A stretch of 64,000 nucleotides of DNA from Isoetes taiwanensis (lineage: Eukaryota > Streptophyta > Lycopodiopsida > Isoetales > Isoetaceae): positions 62,001-126,000 of the forward strand of contig JAJEKV010000004.1 in the NCBI GenBank assembly GCA_021234155.1. Direction: 5' to 3'. The first letter of the stretch is position 1. Each line of letters begins with the position of its first letter. Below, one piece after another: positions 36,787 to 47,852 of this stretch. Position numbers and translations under genes: made by a program. The notes under the pieces were generated by a model. The model saw only the letters and a program-made list of their open reading frames with translations, did no database searches and was not told the DNA's origin.

Positions 36787-37039
36787 GTGAGATGGTCTCA
36801 TAGCTCGCTACCGGTCGCAGAACTAAAATTTAGTTTTTTTGAGCGAGGCGAAAGTCGCGGAGACATCGAGCCAAAAACACCAAAACATGAGGAATTTGAG
36901 AAACGTAATGTGGTAAGGCTAGTTCTAAGGCAGGAATTAATTAGAATAGCATGTTTTAATTACCTAAATAACCTAGAAATGTACGAGATCTCACAAATTT
37001 ACTGGTCGCAGAAACTAAATATTAGTTTAGGAGCGAAAG
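36787..37039 (+). repeat. Two dyad modules, about 196 bp apart
   Basis: Each module has the form GTCTCA - GCTCGC - CTAAAATTTAG - GAGCGA - GGAGAC and is roughly self-complementary over 80 bp. A matching pair, also about 200 bp apart, stands at 52,247-52,515 upstream of the second TATA promoter. They may be regulatory hairpins or binding sites of the retroelement. Confidence 0.6.
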
Positions 37040-37064
37040 CATTAGGGCGGATTTGGGGTCTGAA

Positions 37065-37650
37065 AATGGCCTCCTATCAGCCATTCCACGCCATATTTCC
37101 GCCTCCTTTTTCCCATGCCACCTAGGATACCAAACTCTCATAATTAGTGATTTGCTTGGAATATTCTTCCGAATAAGGGGGGATTGTACATTCATGGCCA
37201 TATGTATTTAATTCATTTGGTTGTCGACGGACTGATGCAACACGTGGCGCTTCTAAAATGCCACTTACATTATAGCATACCGCAACTCATGACGGTGTCT
37301 CTTGGTAAGCGTATGCGCGCCACCGCCTTCTACATTTCAAAAAGTTGAATGTGTAGGTTGAAGCTTTGTATCAGATCAGACTTTCATTTCGAGGCCATGG
37401 CTGCGCCTTTAACCGATCTTCACTTCATCCTAATACAAGCTTCCCCTTCTACAATTCCAAATTTGAATTTGCTTAATGTATAAAAGCATGGATTGTAGGA
37501 GAATGGACTTTTCGATTTCCATATGCACGCTGCAAATTTCAAAACGGTTAGTAGCACGGACGCTCGCCACACGGGGTTTAATTGTGTTGGGGCATAAAAA
37601 TACCACACCTTGATTTCGGGCGTACCGCGATCTACACAAGATGGAAGTTG
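37065..37650 (+). repeat. Direct repeat, copy 1
   Basis: About 590 bp, beginning AAAATGGCCTCCTATCAGCC and including TATAAAAGCATGGATTGTAG, recurs at 39,055-39,655 with indels. The pair flanks the small acidic gene and ends just before the transposase-like frame. Confidence 0.85.
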
Positions 37651-37837
37651 CTTGTTGTCAAATTAAACTTAAACACAAGTGAGGTCGGCAAGACTTACGT
37701 GGTTTTTCGAGGAGGGTTTGAGTGTTTTTTTAAATCCCAATTATCGACATAGTGTGACGTAGCATCTTGGTATTAAATAGTATGTTAAATTCAATTATAT
37801 CTGTTCATTTTTCGTTAAACTCAAATCATATAGGTTT

Positions 37838-37950
37838 AGGAATAAGGTTAAAAAAGGAAGATATTGGCTATTTAGGAATAAGGTTAAAAAAAGGAAGATA
37901 TTGGATATTTAGGTATAAGGTTAAAAAAAAGGAAGATATTAGATATGGCT
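37838..37950 (+). repeat. Three tandem 36-37-bp units
   Basis: TAGGAATAAGGTTAAAAAAG followed by GAAGATATTGG.TATT is repeated three times, with the A-run growing by one each time. Confidence 0.9.
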
Positions 37951-38138
37951 CAAATTTCGAGATATGCACATAATGGCATGTAATGATGGTTGATAGGACT
38001 GGAATACTTAATCATTCCTACGATTTTCACGCCTAATCCAAAGCCTATATCTATTCCGGCCCTAGATTGGTTTCCATTCTCCCCAATCTCCTGACCAATC
38101 TTTGCTAGATCCTCCGCCCAATTCTCTAGTCCATCGCC

Positions 38139-38453
38139 ATGAAGAGATCAAATTTTAAGAGCCTGGGAGGTGTCCTCCAAGAGGCTCTATTACGGCTGGA
38201 AGAGGTGTTCCCTCCGCTTCCCTCCTCCCCACGGTTCTTGCTCAGAATGCCTCAATTTCTCGATTGATTCTTTCGATTCCTCTCGATTCCTTTGACGAGG
38301 AATCAGAGAATGAGGAATCAGAGGAAATTTCGGAGCGTGAGTTCATCACAAGTGTTCTTTGAAGGTCGGATAGGAGATTCTTCTGAAAATGAGTATTCAC
38401 CGACGGGAGAAGAAGCCGAAGATGATGAAGAAGATGAAGAAGTTGAAGACTAA
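38139..38453 (+). pseudogene. Small acidic protein in the nested element
   Basis: ATG at 38,139 opens MKRSNFKSLGGVLQEALLRL, a possible amphipathic helix. The same frame ends GEEAEDDEEDEEVED before TAA at 38,451. Between them the ATG frame meets TGA, while a neighbouring frame reads DSFDEESENEESEEISEREF, so two compensating indels are likely. The acidic C-terminus resembles the tails of histone chaperones in composition only; I see no chaperone fold. It lies between the 590-bp direct repeats. Function unknown. Confidence 0.45.
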
Positions 38454-39054
38454 TCAGCCGGGACTTCGAGGAGCTCATGCATGCTAGTTCATGGTACATG
38501 CATGTTTTCTTTCTTTTCTTAAGCATTCAACTAACGGTTATTTTTATTTTTTTTGCAAATGATGAAGTGATGAATGAAATTTGTTAGGGGCGAGCACCTC
38601 TTATTTTTTTTTTCCTTGTTCTTGTCGAGCTTGCCTCCGCCTTTTTACCATATGACCTGCAAGCCTCAGGGCTTTTTTGTTGTGAATAGTTGAAGCCTCC
38701 GGGCATTTAAATTTACAAAATGATGTAAAGCCATACGGCCATAAAAATTTTGAATGTAAAAAGTTTTTGCTTCTAATTCCATTTGAATACCTAACTTTTT
38801 TTATCGTACATGTGTTACCACTCTTAAGTACATAAGTCATCATCCCTTTTCAAAGAGCATATTATTTTTCAAGGATCACACCAAGTTTAATAGTACATAT
38901 GCAACAAAAATGGAACACACTAAATTCGTGATGATGGTGATCCACTTTCTTATTTGTTGTCAAATTAAAACTAAACACAAGTCCCTCGCCAATAGTCTCC
39001 CATTTGCATATAAAATATCTATCATTCCAAGTTATATTATGTTTTATGAACTAA

Positions 39055-39655
39055 AATGGCCTCCTATCAGCCATTCCACGCCATATTTCCGCCTTTTTTT
39101 TCCCCGTCGATTTGCTTGGAATATTCTCCTAATAAGGGAATCGTGATATCTATGGGCCATATGTATTTAATTCTCTTGTTGTCGACAGATTGACCTTAAC
39201 ATCGCTTCTAAAAAGCCACTTGCATTATAGCATACCGCAACTCATGCGGTGTCTCTTGGTTTGTCGATACCAATCATGCGCATCACCGATTCTTGTCTTG
39301 CCCTATTTTCATTTAGAGTCCATTCCCGCCTTCTACATTTCAAAATTTGAATGTGTAGGTTGAAGCTTTGTATTAGACTTTTCGCTTCGATTTGCGATTT
39401 AGATTTAAAAAGTTCTCAGAATAGGGATCTTTACTTCATCCCAATATAAAGCTTCCCGCCCCTACAATTAATTTTGAATTTGCTTTTGTATAAAAGCATG
39501 GATTGTAGGAGAATGGACTTTTCCATATGCACGTTGCAAATTTCAAAAACGAGGTTAGTACGGACTGAGCCTCAAACGAAGCGAATTGTGCTGGGGCATA
39601 CAAATTGTACACATTCATTTCGCGCCGTGCGATCCACGCGGTATGGAAGCTCCAA
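39055..39655 (+). repeat. Direct repeat, copy 2
   Basis: Second copy of the 590-bp segment at 37,065. It directly precedes the transposase-like reading frame and so may hold its promoter (TATAAAAGCATGG near 39,488). Confidence 0.85.
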
Positions 39656-39662
39656 ATGATGT

Positions 39663-42038
39663 GTGGATAAGGATCCAACTGACTCAGGAATATGCTCCAG
39701 TCTTCAATCGCAAAAAAGAGGTCTAAAAAATAAGAACTTAGACCTCGACATGTTGCGCCTTGCAGGCTCAAAAAGTATCGACATCTGGGCGGATGGCAGT
39801 TTATATCCATTGGATCCGTTGAGTGGCAGGAAACCGTCATTTCGGGACGTTTCAAGTTTAGTCCGATTTTGTGGTGACGGTAACTCTGGCCTCTTGGGAT
39901 ATTGTGAGAGATTGAGAGAGGATGAAGGCATTCGGAATCGAATACAGTTCCTTGAGATGAGCTGCTTCCGATTGTCACAAGAGAATTATAACTTAAACCA
40001 GCAGCTCTTTTTTCTCTCGCTTCATTACTCCACTGTGATGAAGGAAAGGAATGACGGCTTCGGGAGGGAAACTTCTTTGAGATACGAGGCGGAGAAGTCC
40101 AAATTGGTGATAGGGCAGCTGCAAGAAAAGATCCAAGAGCTCGAAAGAGCAAACTTTGGGCTTCAATGTAGGTTAAAGAATTTGAAGAAAACACCCCTTG
40201 GCTTGCGAGAAAGGAAGAAGCATTATCGACCGATAGAGGAACTGAAGTTTGGATCAGGTGCATTCAGACGCAGGGTCACGGCCACAAGGTCCGTTTACAA
40301 CACTAGCAAAGGCCAGTTAAGATCTGGGGAAACTAGAAGCAATCTTGGTTACGTAGTGAAGAACCTAGCGACGAACAGGGAGATAGTGGACATGATTTGT
40401 CAGCCCTACAACTCTCCTCTCAAGAAGATGGTATTGGAAATGGTACTAGGGGAGATCTACAAGAAGTTAGAAGCGACAGATGTACAGACTGTTTGTGATG
40501 ATGTAGGCATCAGTAGGCTTGGTTACCGTTCTCTATTCAAGCCATTCCACGAAGCGTTGAAAAGAATGGGCACAAAAAAAGTATTCGCTCCACGTCCACA
40601 AATTGTCGAGAATACAAGGGTTACTAGGACAAAGATGGTGTATGCCATATTAGGAGAGATGCACCACGTTGAATGTGCTGGTCCTGCCATAGCCATAAAA
40701 AGATAAGAATGGCAAGGATTGTTGTGATATAGTTGGAATGAATGAACGCAATAATCTTTGGGTTGACCTGGTTACTCTCTTACAATTCCTTGTCAAATAT
40801 TATGACTTAACAGTTGCAGAAACTAATGGTGAGATTGAAGTTTGCATAAAATTGGATGAAATGGAACTGACCAAGTTTGAGAAGTATGAGAGGGTATCCG
40901 TTGTCATCATGAATAGAGCAATTGAGAATGCAATTGCACATGCTAAATCAAAGAGCAACAAGAATAACAAAAAAGATGTAGAGGTGACGGACGAGGAGAA
41001 GAAGCGTGCGGAAAAATGGTTCTCATGTCAATCTGAAGATGACACCTGGTGGTTAGGTCTCTTTAAAGTTCAGAAAGAAACCCACGAGGTTTTGAAATGG
41101 GTGTTCAATCAAACTGACATCCCGAGTCTAATATCTAGATTCGAGGGAGGGGAAAAATTGCAAGTAGATCACTATGGATCTTACAAAGTAATTTTTCACT
41201 TGGCGTCTGATTTAAAAACTGAGAAAGCAATGTACAACATAAGTGGAGGAGGACAAGGAACATGCAAAAGTTGTCTGTACTGCAATCATGCAAGGAAGTC
41301 AAGTACTGGGAAGACTGTTTCAACCTTGTCCCTTAACCAAGCAAATGCTCCTAATAGAGGAGAAGAAGATCCCAAGTTCCATGGCATTTTCCCCATTCCA
41401 TTAGAGAGGGTTCATATCTGCACTTTGCACGGCTTTGTGAGAATCATCGACAAGATGATATTTTTGAGCTGCAGATTCGTGTGGAACATTTCAGACAAGA
41501 AGAGAAGAGAGGAAGGAATTCGTAGAGTTGAACATGTTCTATCGTAATGTGTTTGCATGGTGGCAATGTAAGATTAGAGCTCGATGAGAAAACGCGGTGA
41601 AGAACAAGTGTGCCTCGTGAAGGTGTCAATTGGAGGGATGAAAGCCTCGGACGCTTCATAAAGAATCATAGAGAGGCTCGGAACGGAAACCCGGATGGGG
41701 AGAAAAGGTCTATGAATTTGAAAATTGCCGGTTGATGCGGAGCGTGACCGCACGCATGCATGCTCGCTTCGGCATTGAGGAAAAAAAAGCATGGGATGCA
41801 TTGTCTGAATTGTTCCCATACATTCGCGAGAATGGACCTCACAAGAGAAGATGCAGAAATGTTCGCAAAGTTTAATAACAAATTTATTAAAGCTTTCATA
41901 GACGATGGGGGGAGAGTGAAGTCACGACTACTTGCACATCTTTTGGGCTCATGCACCTTGGTTTTTAGGAAGTATGGAAGCCTAGCAAAGGTGGAGTGCA
42001 CAAGGCATGGAGAAGTCGTGATAAACAAGCTAAAATAG
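39663..42038 (+). pseudogene. Large transposase-like protein of the nested element
   Basis: Open frames 39,663-40,706 and 40,738-41,547 join through a one-base shift in an A-run near 40,700. A further piece is open at 41,760-42,038. The first ATG is inside (MLRLAGSKSIDIW near 39,750), as the track start is GTG. The N-terminal third has a coiled coil (KLVIGQLQEKIQELERANFG). The middle has FHLASDLKTEKAMYN, then GGGQGTCKSCLYC (CxxCxxC) and, 60 residues on, VHICTLHG (HxxxxH). The end has AHLLGSCTLVFRKYGSLAK. An Asp followed by CxxC and HxxxxH recalls the zinc-binding insert of RAG1/Transib-type DDE transposases. That is my inference, not a family match. Confidence 0.5.
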
Positions 42039-42304
42039 CCTTTCATCGTAACACTCAAAGAGGGGTGGAAATGTGGGAACCAACCCTCTAAGACAGATGT
42101 GAGTGGTTTTATAGAAGGGCGATGGCTAAATCACGACAAGAAGGTCGCTTTAAGGAGCAACCCGTAAGTCGAAACACCATTGGCATAATGTGAAGAGAAA
42201 ACGGAAAGTTGCTTGGCAAAATTCTAGGCCCCACTAGCATCGCAAACAGTGGAGATCTAAGAGACAAAGAATCGGTAAAGTATACTTGTAATGTGTAGCA
42301 TGTT

Positions 42305-42436
42305 CACACGACGCGAAGTACTTGCCTCCAACCTTGTTTGCACAACCGTAGCTTCGGCCGTGTGATCTTATTTGTATCATACCTGCCAGCAATGGAGTTC
42401 GCTATTGCTTGCATTTATGTGGCTTCGCGTCGTGTG
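42305..42436. repeat. Inverted pair of the CACACGACGC motif
   Basis: CACACGACGCGAAG at 42,305-42,318 faces CTTCGCGTCGTGTG at 42,423-42,436, a perfect 14-bp inverted pair (longer with flanking TT/AA). It lies between the transposase-like gene and the first minus-strand cargo gene. Confidence 0.85.
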
Positions 42437-42965
42437 TGAAGCTTTACAAGATAATAATAAAAAGGGTTACTTTTGATTAAAGTTGTGAAAGATGTTACAT
42501 TGAAAAACAAAATACAACGACTCATTGTTGCTCCAAAGGCGTAGCTCTTCTTCATTATCTTCATCATCATCATCAGCTCATTCCCTCGCCTTTCGTCTTT
42601 CATCTCTTCCCCAAGCGAGCAATCACCCTATCCAAACGTTCCTCCAATCTGTCCACCATCTCTTTTGTACATGTCCCGCCTCTGTCCCAATAGCACAACG
42701 TGTTCTTACGCTCGAATTAGCATCCTCGTTGCCCGTCATAACCACCTTAGTGCGCTTGTTGGGGCATGTCATCCCGTCCTACCCTTCTATTCAACCACCG
42801 ATTTGCCTCTCGGCTACGAAGCATAAGAAGGTTGAATTCATTCTCTTCTTCTTTCTGCTGAATTGTAACGGCGTTTTCCTTTAGAAGATCATCTTGCTCC
42901 TTCAACCTCTTCATTAGAACACCCAACACTATGTCGAAGGGAGTTCTATCCTCTTGCGTTTTCCA
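42430..42965 (-). pseudogene. Coiled-coil cargo protein 1
   Basis: ATG near 42,965, then after a frame change PFDIVLGVLMKRLKEQDDLL, KENAVTIQQKEEENEFNLLM and, further on, MVDRLEERLDRVIAWGRDER and an acidic ADDDDEDNEEEL end. Heptad-like Leu spacing suggests a coiled coil. PFDIVLGVLMKRLKE matches PVDITLAVVMKRFKE of the copy at 45,364, so they are one family. Frame changes break it. No known domain recognised. Confidence 0.45.
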
Positions 42966-43439
42966 TTATCAGCGGTTGAGGATGTGGAGGCCATAGATGA
43001 CAAATGGGAGGGACATTAAGATTATAGAAGTGAGGAGCAAAGACTCTAACCGGCGGAAGGAGCACATGCAAGGACCTCAATTTATACATATTAGCTTTTG
43101 AACATATTAAACACACTGGCCGCCGTGCCGCGACGTGTCGAGGGATTCACGGTTGTCCGCTAGAACACATTAATGGTACCGTCCGGCTGGAACACATTAA
43201 TAACTATTCTAACTATTAATCAGATATCACACCCACGCTGAATCAGAGACAGAGCTTTAAAACCCTATGAAGGGTTTTCGCCGCGGTGATCTATCTTGTC
43301 ATTCTCTACCACGGATATTGAAAATTAAAAATAGGAAACGTAATATTCGGTAAATTTGTCAAAAACTTTTCCCATTTAAAAATAAAACCAATTACAAACA
43401 TTAAAAAAAAAAACGGGCCCCTCTAGGAGGAGCCCGATG

Positions 43440-43862
43440 CCTATGATCGCCGGGCAAGCTCTTTTCCGGAGGGCGTTGATAATTTTTTCACTGCTCCTCC
43501 AACATGATTGCTCGCCCTCAAGAACCACGTTCTCATATTCCGCGAACCTTATCTTTCCCGGGCCATCGAAGTTGGGCTCGGCAGCCTCTCCCGGCCGATT
43601 GCGGCCCTAAGCCCTCTTGGAGGTTATATCTCGTGGAGCTGCATTACGCGGTCTAAGGCAGCCCGCTGATTGTCGTGCACTAAAATCACCTCCCCAGCAG
43701 AAGGCGGCCTTTTTCCTGCCGCGAACCAGCTTGGCGACGTCTTCATCATTTTTTCTTTTAGAAGGCGGATCCGTTCCTCCGCTTCAGCCGCGAATGTTCA
43801 ATTTCCTTGACCAAAACTTGAGACAAGATCTCTAAGCAGGATGGAACCGAGCTGGAGGCCAT
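43440..43862 (-). pseudogene. Cargo protein 2 (MASSS start)
   Basis: Starts MASSSVPSCLEILSQVLVKE, then after a shift AEEERIRLLKEKMM-like sequence and VILVHDNQRAALDRVMQLHE. A TATATAAAG lies about 95 bp upstream on the minus strand, the same spacing as in the next two genes. Probably a distant relative of the other coiled-coil cargo genes. Product unknown; frames are interrupted. Confidence 0.4.
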
Positions 43863-44479
43863 TGAAAGTGATGGGAGAACAGGGGAGTGATGGCTGAGGG
43901 CGGATGTGGTAGAACGTAAGATGGTGGATAGGAGAAGACAAAGGCCTCCGACGCTTTATATAGAAACTAGAGATCGTTGGAATCTACGGTTGCTAAAACC
44001 GATAAAGTTGTGTAATAATCCCACGAGGCTTAAATTATAGCATGCAATTAGGCAACGGTAGTCTATGTTCGCATCATGGGATCCGTCATATCCCAGCCGT
44101 ATTGTATGCAGGCCGCATAAAAAGACAATGTTATTGTGGCGGCAAGATGCCACGCCCTGGCATGACGTTGTCATCCACAAGCCACGATGTGAATAGACGT
44201 TGTCATCCACATGCAAATTCGCATTTACCTGCAAGTTATATCACATAATCTAGCTAGATATTTGTGTTACATACACTTTTCCATTAATAAATTATGAATT
44301 TATACATACAACGAGGTGTACGTTGTGGAGATCATACGACGCGAAATCCATTGATTGCTACCTAATTGCAAGAATGGCATTTCAAGGCCGTGGTGATCTT
44401 TTAATAAAACAAAACAAGAGAACGATAGAAGCAAGAAATAGAGCAAATTTTTCTTTGAAACAAAAAAATATATATACAA

Positions 44480-44827
44480 TGGCTACGGATCTTCATGATC
44501 CTCAGAAGTCGGCCGTCAAAAAGCGCGTTCTCATCCTCCTAAACAAGCTTCTTCTCCATATCTTCTAGCGCCACGAATATTGTGTGCGATTAAAGCGCCT
44601 CGACCTACGGCTATTGGCCCTCGGCACTGGTTAATGTTGTGCGAAGCTCAAGGTCTCGCTCATGCAAAGCCGACCCCTAGTGAATTCTATCTGGCACCGC
44701 CTCCATCTTCTCGACGCAGGGCGGCTGTTTTTATTGCGGAACCTCCTTGAATCTCTTCATCACCACAGCAAGGGTGATGTCCGCTGGGTCCCGGTAGCGG
44801 TCGCCTGGAGGAGGATGAAGATGCCAT
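44480..44827 (-). pseudogene. Cargo protein 3 (MASSS coiled-coil family)
   Basis: Starts MASSSSSRRPLPGP. A shifted frame gives PADITLAVVMKRFKE, and the end has DMEKKL..EDENA. It is a diverged tandem copy of the gene at 45,364, with the same upstream TATAAATAGAAGAC. The upstream 5' region contains a tandem GCCTTCC run. Interrupted by stops in this sequence. Confidence 0.45.
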
Positions 44828-44937
44828 CTGAGGAGAAGGCGTATATGGAAGGCGGAAGGCGGAAGGCGGAAGGGGAGAAGATGAGCGTAAGAAGGCGGAA
44901 GGCTTAAGAGGATCTGAGGTCGAAGGCAAGATAGAAA

Positions 44938-44951
44938 GTCTTCTATTTATA
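44938..44951 (-). promoter_or_regulatory. TATA promoter of cargo gene 3
   Basis: Minus strand TATAAATAGAAGAC, identical to the one at 45,850. It is 111-124 bp before the ATG, a plausible core promoter distance. Confidence 0.6.
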
Positions 44952-45363
44952 ACATGGATTTCGAGTAGCTTGAGTCACACGACGCCAAGGATGCCGTGGG
45001 TGGGGAAAATCGACCGTTACTTCTCGGCCGCGGTGAGGAAAAAGGACCGTTACTTCTTCTAACGTCTTTTCTTCCAGAAAGCTCGTGGGTGATAATTTTT
45101 ATTGATAATTTCGGTGATACAATCTATACATAAGTAATTTTATCGATACATAACTAAAGATAGAACTTCTCATTGAAGCAAAATAGAAGCGGCATGGAGA
45201 TCACACGACGCGAAATCCATTGATTGCTACCTAATTGCAAGCAAGGCATTTTAGGCGCGGTGATATTTTAATAAAACGTAACATACATTGGAACAACAGG
45301 ATAGATAGAAGCAAAAAATAGAGAAAACTTTTCTTTGAAGCAAAAAATAGATAGATACAATGG

Positions 45364-45766
45364 CTAGGGATCTTCATGATCCTCTAGCTGATTTTCATGT
45401 CCGCGGTACTGAAGCCGTGAGGTCGCGTTCTCATCCTCCGCATTTCGGAGCTTCTTCTCCATATCTTCTAAGGCTCACAAATCATGTGAGCAGTTTAACC
45501 GCCGGCCCCCGCTGCTCGTCGCCTTCTTGGTACATGGCTTAATGTTTCCACGAGCTCAACGTCCCGGCCAGGTCGGCAGCAGCTCCCTCGTGAAGGTTAA
45601 CTAATCGACCATTGCCTCATTGTTCTCGGCGAGAGGCGGTTGTTTTCATCATGGATCTCCTTGAATCTCTTCATCACCACTGCAAGGGTGATGTCCACGG
45701 GCAGCTCTGGGGCTGGGGAGTGCTATCTTGGCATGGTCGCTTGCTAGAGGAAGATGATGATGCCAT
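45364..45766 (-). pseudogene. Cargo protein 4 (MASSS coiled-coil family)
   Basis: Starts MASSSSSSKRPCQDS. A shifted frame reads PVDITLAVVMKRFKEIHDEN and NRLSAENNEAMVD, and the last part is DMEKKLRNAEDENATSRLQ ending HENQLEDHEDP before TAG. Mostly helical and charged, about 130 residues. It belongs to a segment of about 870 bp that is duplicated at 44,330. Product unknown. Confidence 0.5.
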
Positions 45767-45849
45767 CGGAGCGAAGGTGGAAGGCGGAAGCCGGAAGTAG
45801 AAGATGAGCGGAATATGGAAGGCGATCGGAGGTCGCGGCGTGGACATCG

Positions 45850-45863
45850 GTCTTCTATTTATA
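45850..45863 (-). promoter_or_regulatory. TATA promoter of cargo gene 4
   Basis: Minus strand TATAAATAGAAGAC, 84-97 bp before the ATG at 45,766. Shared with cargo gene 3. Confidence 0.6.
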
Positions 45864-46479
45864 ATATGAGTCACACGAGTTGCTTCTCGATCGCGGTGAG
45901 GAATAAATAAATTAATTGTCTTTTTCCAATAATATTTCATTTCTTGAGATAGATATCACACCACGCGAAAACCTAGATATGATGAAAAAAATCAGGACCG
46001 ATGTATTTGGCGTGATGTGAATAAATACAAATAAAATAATTTTTATTAGGAATTTCGAAGGACAATCTGTACATAAATAATTTTACCGATACAAGTTGGA
46101 AAACATATAACTTCCAATTTCTCAAGCTTGTGTCAATTTCATGCTCTTTCAATCCCTCGCCAAGACTTGATCCAACAAGGCAATGACTTCCATGTTATCG
46201 ACCCCGACTTCCAACCTTGGGTGAGTCAAGCCGGCAGACTAAAAAAAATTTAACATATTGCTCGCGTCACAGACCGGCTTTGGTCGTCAAAATATTGTAA
46301 CACAACATCCGCCGGAAGTGCTATCACCCCTTCGGTGTTTGATGCCAATTGGGAATGGTTCGAACATGCATAATGCACGGAGGTAATAGACAAACTCGCA
46401 CCCTTTGACTGAAAGTTCTGGCGAAGACGATTATCTCCCATTAACGAATCTTGAGATATATCTTAACAATGTAGAGTCC

Positions 46480-47092
46480 TTCAATCTTTCCTGTCCGCCC
46501 GTGCATGTCGGCAAGAAAAATCATCTACTTCCCACAAATAAGAACCCTCAAGATTATCTTCTTCACATTTATCCTCATCTACAGGCTTATCTTTGATTGG
46601 TGAAGGGCACTGCCAAACCTCAGATCCCGTTGGCGCTTTGCAGGAGATTGGAATTCTTCTTCCGTTGGTAGATTAAGCCTCATCTTGAGCAAGTCGAGAC
46701 TCCAGCCTCTCATATGCTTCTTTAAGCTTTATAGCATTGCCGGTATAATTAGATACTTCAAACATCTCTTTGTCCAAATCCTCTTCAAAAATCTAGGCCT
46801 AAGTTTACCCATTCGCCAAGGTACTTGATAAGCTCGTCTTCCCTAGCACACATTAAGTAACATAGGCGGGTTCCTCGGTATATCACTTAGCAATAAGTAT
46901 TCTTTGCCTTCCACTAAAATTGGCGTTATGTCGGACAACTTCTTTTCATCCTCATCCCCATCCTCATCACCTTGAATCATCTCCCTCCTCCTGGTTCACC
47001 CCAAAGGCGTCGAAGCTAAAACTCCTACATTCTTGCTCTTCTTCTTGTAGATCTATCTCCATTTCTACGTCATAGTCGGCATCATCACACAT
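46480..47092 (-). pseudogene. Acidic cargo protein 5
   Basis: ATG at 47,092 opens MCDDADYDVEMEIDLQEEEQ, then SFSFDAFGVNQEEGDD. After a shift come DEDGDEDEKKLSDITPILVE and EGKEYLLLSDIPRNPP. Later frames give DELIKYLGEWVNLGLDF and KLKEAYERLESRLAQDEA. Composition is strongly acidic with a helical end. Nothing in it matches a family I know. Acidic proteins near a histone gene invite the idea of a histone-binding partner, but that is speculation. Confidence 0.45.
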
Positions 47093-47116
47093 AACCGACC
47101 CCTTGGCTTAAAGATT

Positions 47117-47626
47117 TCATTGTTTCAAGTGTATCTTCGGGTTTGGCCGAAAGAGAATGCAATAACTAGCAAATGCAAAGCAAAAAAGAGAAATAAGATA
47201 CCTTCTTAAGCACAAGGACGAGCCGGGGAGGAGCCCGCGGCGCGGCATTCTTGAAAACATCTTCCCGTTTTGCAAATGGGAAGCCGCCTCCTCTAGAGCT
47301 GGTTTTGGAATCCACGAGCGGGGACATCCGCAAAGGGCGTCTTGCCGAGACCAAGCGGTCTGGGTGAAAGCTAAAAGCAACCTCGCGATAGCATCCAAGC
47401 TCGCATCTTTGTTTGCCATGATGTCCAACTCCTTGCAATAGAACGGATAAATCATGATCGCCGCCAACTTCCTCGTTGTCATGAGGGGCGGATGCATACC
47501 ATTCGTGAACTTCACATAACAATCCATGGCGAAGCAAGCAGCGAAAACAAGAAGATGTTTAGGGGCGGTAAAAGTAGCCGGTCGCTTTGAACTCAAGTAG
47601 CCGTTGTCGATTATGAAAGGGGACAC
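47117..47626 (-). CDS. Unrecognised cargo protein 6 (169-residue ORF)
   Basis: The longest uninterrupted frame of the cargo block, from MSPFIIDNGYLSSKRP. The middle (MDCYVKFTNGMHPPLMTTRK, then DASLDAIARLLLAFTQTAW) looks like real protein. The basic end is uncertain: AAG/GTATCTTATTTC near 47,200 could be a splice donor, and the acidic gene starts about 25 bp after this frame ends, so the two might be exons of one gene. Function unknown. Confidence 0.4.
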   Translation of the reverse strand: MSPFIIDNGYLSSKRPATFTAPKHLLVFAACFAMDCYVKFTNGMHPPLMTTRKLAAIMIYPFYCKELDIMANKDASLDAIARLLLAFTQTAWSRQDALCGCPRSWIPKPALEEAASHLQNGKMFSRMPRRGLLPGSSLCLRRYLISLFCFAFASYCILFRPNPKIHLKQ

Positions 47627-47654
47627 GGCCGTTGTGGGGAGATTTGTCCGTACA

Positions 47655-47683
47655 TTTTAGGGTTAGGGTTAGGGTTAGGGTTG
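47655..47683. repeat. Short interstitial telomere-like repeat
   Basis: TTTAGGG followed by three TTAGGG units. The plant-type unit TTTAGGG occurs once and the rest are six-base units. Too short to be a telomere. Confidence 0.85.
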
Positions 47684-47852
47684 GATCCTGCTGACTACTA
47701 CTATGTGCAACAAAAAGCACAATGCTTGTGGCGTCGTGTGATCCTCCATTATAACATTCAAAAAAAAAAAAAATACAAAGTGCAGAAGCTAGGCTTCTAA
47801 GAAAGAAATGGACTAAGAGATTAAGCTTATAAAGCCATTGCATTAAGAAATA

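Noticed and set aside
39436-40263. 275-codon open frame on the minus strand
   Set aside because: It is antisense to the transposase-like gene, has no domain signal, and part of it lies in the 590-bp direct repeat. The plus-strand frame has coherent protein features.
44868-44906. Coding repeat from GGCGGAAGGCGGAAGG
   Set aside because: It lies between the TATA box and ATG of cargo gene 3 on the other strand, so it is 5'-UTR sequence with a short tandem repeat.
47524-47604. Plus-strand start MAKQAAKTRRCLGAVK resembling an H2A tail
   Set aside because: It ends after about 24 codons with no histone fold following, and runs against a longer minus-strand frame. No evidence for H2A, H2B or H4 in the window.
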